From positions 1 to 7,642 of the forward strand of contig JBFGLJ010000140.1 in the NCBI GenBank assembly GCA_041576235.1: DNA of 7,642 bases. The letters are read 5' to 3'. Source of the DNA: JABDII01 sp041576235 (GTDB lineage: Bacteria; Gemmatimonadota; Gemmatimonadetes; Gemmatimonadales; GWC2-71-9). The notes beneath the pieces are model-generated. The model did not search any database, was not told where the DNA came from, and saw only the letters and a program-made list of their open reading frames with translations. The translations under genes and the position numbers were made by a program. Shown piece after piece: positions 6,768-7,642 of the stretch. Position 1 is the stretch's first letter. Every line of letters starts with the position of its first letter.

Positions 6768-6788
6768 AGCCGACATAACGTGTCGGCT
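6768..6788. promoter_or_regulatory. Perfect 8-bp dyad, candidate operator in the divergent intergenic region
   Basis: AGCCGACA (6768-6775) and TGTCGGCT (6781-6788) form a perfect inverted repeat around the 5-base spacer TAACG. It lies 61 bases upstream of the Lgt-family start and 170 bases upstream of the PKD-like lipoprotein start. Because both genes read away from it, a terminator role is not expected. A dimeric regulator's operator controlling the Lgt-family gene, or both genes, is the simplest reading; a 5'-UTR hairpin is the alternative. Confidence 0.45.
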
Positions 6789-6878
6789 TTGCCGCCGGCC
6801 TGCCAGGTGGTGGACTGGAGGCGGCGGCGGGCCGCGGGCCCCACGATGGAGCGCAGGATGGCCCACGTCCAAACATAC

Positions 6879-6913
6879 GCCCCTCCGCCCGGGCCGGTGC
6901 TCGGGGGAGGGGC
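6879..6913 (+). promoter_or_regulatory. Long leader hairpin upstream of the PKD-like lipoprotein
   Basis: GCCCCTCC (6879-6886) plus CCCG (6888-6891) pairs with CGGGGGAGGGGC (6902-6913). This gives a 12-bp stem with a single bulged G at 6887 and a 10-base loop, followed by TTGTGTGTGTTGGG. It ends 31 bases before the ribosome-binding site at 6945. If transcription starts upstream of it, it would be a strong 5'-UTR structure. It could instead be a terminator-like or attenuator element, but the bases after it are GT-rich, not a T-run. Confidence 0.4.
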
Positions 6914-6944
6914 TTGTGTGTGTTGGGACCCCTGGCAGTCCCTC

Positions 6945-6953
6945 AGGAGGAGG
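6945..6953 (+). promoter_or_regulatory. Very strong ribosome-binding site of the PKD-like lipoprotein
   Basis: AGGAGGAGG at 6945-6953 sits five bases before the ATG at 6959. It is a near-perfect anti-16S complement, much stronger than the sites of the other genes here, and suggests high translation. It fixes the start, which also begins a good lipoprotein signal peptide. Confidence 0.85.
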
Positions 6954-6958
6954 CGAGC

Positions 6959-7642
6959 ATGAAGCCCATCGGCCTTCAACGACTCGAGGGCGCGTGGCGG
7001 CGCCGGCTGGTGCTGATCGGGATCGGGGTCGCCGCGGGGGCCGGGGCGCTCAGCGCCTGTCAACTTGCCGAACCGCCGGCACTTCCCGCCTGCAATTTCT
7101 TCGTCGATGCCGGGCCCGACCAGACCGTGATCGTCGGATCACTGGTGCAGCTTGACGGGGCCTGGTCGTCAGGCAACGCGCCGGGACAGGCGGAGTTTTT
7201 CTGGGAAGACAGTCAAGCTGGCCCCTCGGGAAGCACAGCCGTTCTCAGCGACGTTACCGCATTGGATCCGACGTTCGTGGCGAACGTTGAAGGGCCGTAC
7301 CCCTGGGTATTGGTTGTCCAAGAGACTGTAGACGACGCGTGCGGAGACAAACTGAGCGAGCAGAAGGCCATGGATGGCGTCACGATCACTGCCGTCGCGC
7401 TCCTCGCCGACGCCGGCCCCGACCAGACGGTCGACCTGGGGACCCAGGTGACCCTGGATGCCAGCAACTCGGCGCCGAGCGCCGCCATCCAGAGCTACGC
7501 CTGGACCCGGGTGAGCCAGACCGGGCAGAGCTCGGCCCCGGCAAGCGGCTCCGGCCCGACGCTCAGCTTCACATTGGACGACCCCGATCAGGTCGAATAC
7601 CGGCTCACCGTCGATGACGGCACCAACCAGGACGACACCACC
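6959..7642 (+). CDS. PKD-like domain lipoprotein, 3'-truncated by the window edge
   Basis: The frame is open for 228 codons from the ATG at 6959 to the right edge, so the protein continues beyond it. Residues 1-34 form a lipoprotein signal: a basic Arg14-Arg16 stretch, a hydrophobic core LVLIGIGVAAGAGA, and lipobox LSAC with Cys34 as the lipidation site. Two PKD/K319L-like beta-sandwich domains follow, each opened by the hallmark DAGPDQTV, at residues 50-57 and 151-158, about 101 residues apart. The second contains the typical SYAWTRVSQTG and ends near EYRLTVDDGTNQDD. Cys45 and Cys128 could bridge within the first domain. Such repeats are extracellular and serve in adhesion, as spacers, or next to carbohydrate-active modules; a catalytic part may lie beyond the window. 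It is divergent from the Lgt-family gene across 252 bases. Confidence 0.88.
   Translation, partial: MKPIGLQRLEGAWRRRLVLIGIGVAAGAGALSACQLAEPPALPACNFFVDAGPDQTVIVGSLVQLDGAWSSGNAPGQAEFFWEDSQAGPSGSTAVLSDVTALDPTFVANVEGPYPWVLVVQETVDDACGDKLSEQKAMDGVTITAVALLADAGPDQTVDLGTQVTLDASNSAPSAAIQSYAWTRVSQTGQSSAPASGSGPTLSFTLDDPDQVEYRLTVDDGTNQDDTT

Larger units (their letters stand above)
6707..6958. other. Divergent intergenic region (252 bases)
   Basis: This stretch separates the Lgt-family gene (minus) from the PKD-like lipoprotein gene (plus) and must hold the promoters of both. Apart from the dyad at 6768-6788, the hairpin at 6879-6913 and the ribosome-binding site, I see no convincing -35/-10 pair and no small gene with a credible start. 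Confidence 0.6.

Overview
The window is high-GC bacterial DNA (by eye about two thirds G+C, with third codon positions almost all G or C). It reads as chromosomal sequence from a Gram-negative soil or sediment type of organism. Exported beta-propellers with LVIVD and YVTN-type repeats, Big-type Ig-like domains and PKD-like lipoproteins fit Gemmatimonadota or a neighbouring phylum, but this is an inference from gene style only. I found no rRNA, tRNA, CRISPR array, insertion sequence or phage gene.

Layout: (1) positions 1-1550 (+) hold the 3' part of a membrane-anchored sulfatase/phosphatase-superfamily enzyme, cut by the left edge. (2) 1694-2287 (+) is a small exported protein of unknown function. 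(3) 2288-2538 is a gene-free stretch; on the minus strand it may hold the decayed C-terminal end of a TetR-like regulator, and its last part may hold the promoter of the next gene. (4) 2539-4569 (+) is a large exported protein with three Ig-like domains followed by an LVIVD-repeat beta-propeller. (5) 4596-4627 is a GC-rich hairpin. (6) 4653-5819 (+) is a lipoprotein with a YncE/YVTN-type beta-propeller. (7) 5861-6706 (-) is a polytopic Lgt-family membrane protein, convergent with the propeller lipoprotein. (8) 6707-6958 is a divergent intergenic region with two clear inverted repeats. (9) 6959-7642 (+) is the start of a PKD-like lipoprotein, cut by the right edge.

The common theme is the cell envelope: every protein is predicted to be exported, membrane-bound or lipidated. 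Two structurally different propeller proteins sit in tandem, and an Lgt-family protein is flanked on both sides by lipoprotein genes. The most unusual element is that Lgt-family protein. It keeps the overall Lgt framework but, aligned to E. coli Lgt from memory, has lost residues equivalent to Tyr26, His103 and Asn146, which are reported as essential. It may be a repurposed paralogue rather than the housekeeping enzyme. No defence system or other clearly new multi-gene system could be shown from this sequence.
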